Of a stretch of 64,000 bases of DNA, positions 63,870 through 64,000 are shown one piece after another. Each line of letters opens with the position of its first letter. Position 1 is the stretch's first letter. The DNA lies in the NCBI RefSeq assembly GCF_023715225.1, contig NZ_JAMBNS010000001.1, positions 124,001-188,000 on the forward strand, given 5' to 3'. A program made the translations under genes and the position numbers. The notes beneath the pieces were generated by a model, which was not told the DNA's origin, did no database searches, and saw only the letters and a program-made list of their open reading frames with translations. The stretch is from Robertmurraya korlensis (GTDB taxonomy: Bacteria; Bacillota; Bacilli; Bacillales; Cytobacillaceae).

Positions 63870-64000
63870 ATGTTTGTTTCTTATAAATGGCTTCAAGAGT
63901 ACGTGGACCTTTCTGGTATCACAGCTCCTGAACTAGCCGATAAAATCACAAAAAGTGGAATTGAAGTGGAAGGCGTTGAGATTCTTAATGAAGGCATGAA
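63870..64000 (+). CDS. pheT: Phenylalanyl-tRNA synthetase beta subunit, N-terminal part
   Basis: The first 43 codons run to the end of the window: [17 protein letters not shown] followed by [19 protein letters not shown]. This is the family start of PheT, whose N-terminal region holds the tRNA-binding EMAP-like domain. GAATAGGAGGATAACAAGA precedes the ATG, 13 bases after pheS, so the two are co-transcribed. Confidence 0.95.
   Translation, partial: MFVSYKWLQEYVDLSGITAPELADKITKSGIEVEGVEILNEGM

Overview
The window is a continuous stretch of core chromosome from an endospore-forming, low-G+C Gram-positive bacterium of the Bacillaceae. The evidence is the gene order (the sppA-ytfJ-tpx-ytxK-ackA, argGH, dnaE, accDA-pfkA-pyk, citZ-icd-mdh-phoPR-polA-mutM-coaE-gapB-speD-nrdR-dnaBI-thrS-infC-rpmI-rplT and pheST blocks known from Bacillus subtilis), many sporulation genes (ytfJ, ytrH, ytrI, ytvI, ytaF, ytxC, sspI), strong AGGAGG ribosome sites, frequent TTG starts and SigA-type promoters. 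I see no tRNA, rRNA, insertion sequence, prophage or CRISPR array. Species cannot be fixed from the sequence alone.

Layout. 1-16 kb: tail of sppA, small membrane and sporulation genes, thiol peroxidase, acetate kinase with CodY/CcpA-like sites, an EcsC-moaB pair, a C-terminally short secreted nucleotidase, argGH behind arginine-repressor boxes, a universal stress protein, a class A penicillin-binding protein, alanine dehydrogenase and a proline dipeptidase. 16-24 kb: ytkL, ytoI, ytpI, nrnA, the SigE-type ytrHI pair and dnaE. 24-32 kb: malic enzyme, a GntR/FadR-type regulator, accDA, pfkA and pyk. 32-41 kb: ytvI, ytwI, the TCA genes citZ-icd-mdh, a MaoC-like protein and phoPR. 41-50 kb: hflKC, polA, mutM, ytaF, coaE, gapB, speD. 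50-64 kb: nrdR, dnaB, dnaI, ytxC, T-box-thrS, L20-leader-infC-rpmI-rplT, small ysd genes, ysdC, a palindromic repeat, sspI, ysgA and T-box-pheST.

How it works together. The window joins glycolysis, overflow metabolism, TCA entry and fatty-acid precursor supply with replication initiation and translation factors. The most distinctive regulatory feature is a perfect 13-bp palindrome, GTGGTCTGACCAC, found once in front of the malic enzyme-regulator operon and once in front of accDA. The FadR-type regulator is encoded between them, so malic enzyme (pyruvate, NADPH) and acetyl-CoA carboxylase appear to form a small local regulon. The regulator's effector domain lacks, by hand alignment, the histidines of the usual metal site.

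Other points worth attention are a structured speD leader that can sequester its ribosome site, a 60-bp near-perfect palindrome touching sspI, a likely CTG start for ytvI, an ATT start for infC, a MaoC-like protein with His-to-Tyr at the catalytic position, and HflKC between phoPR and polA.
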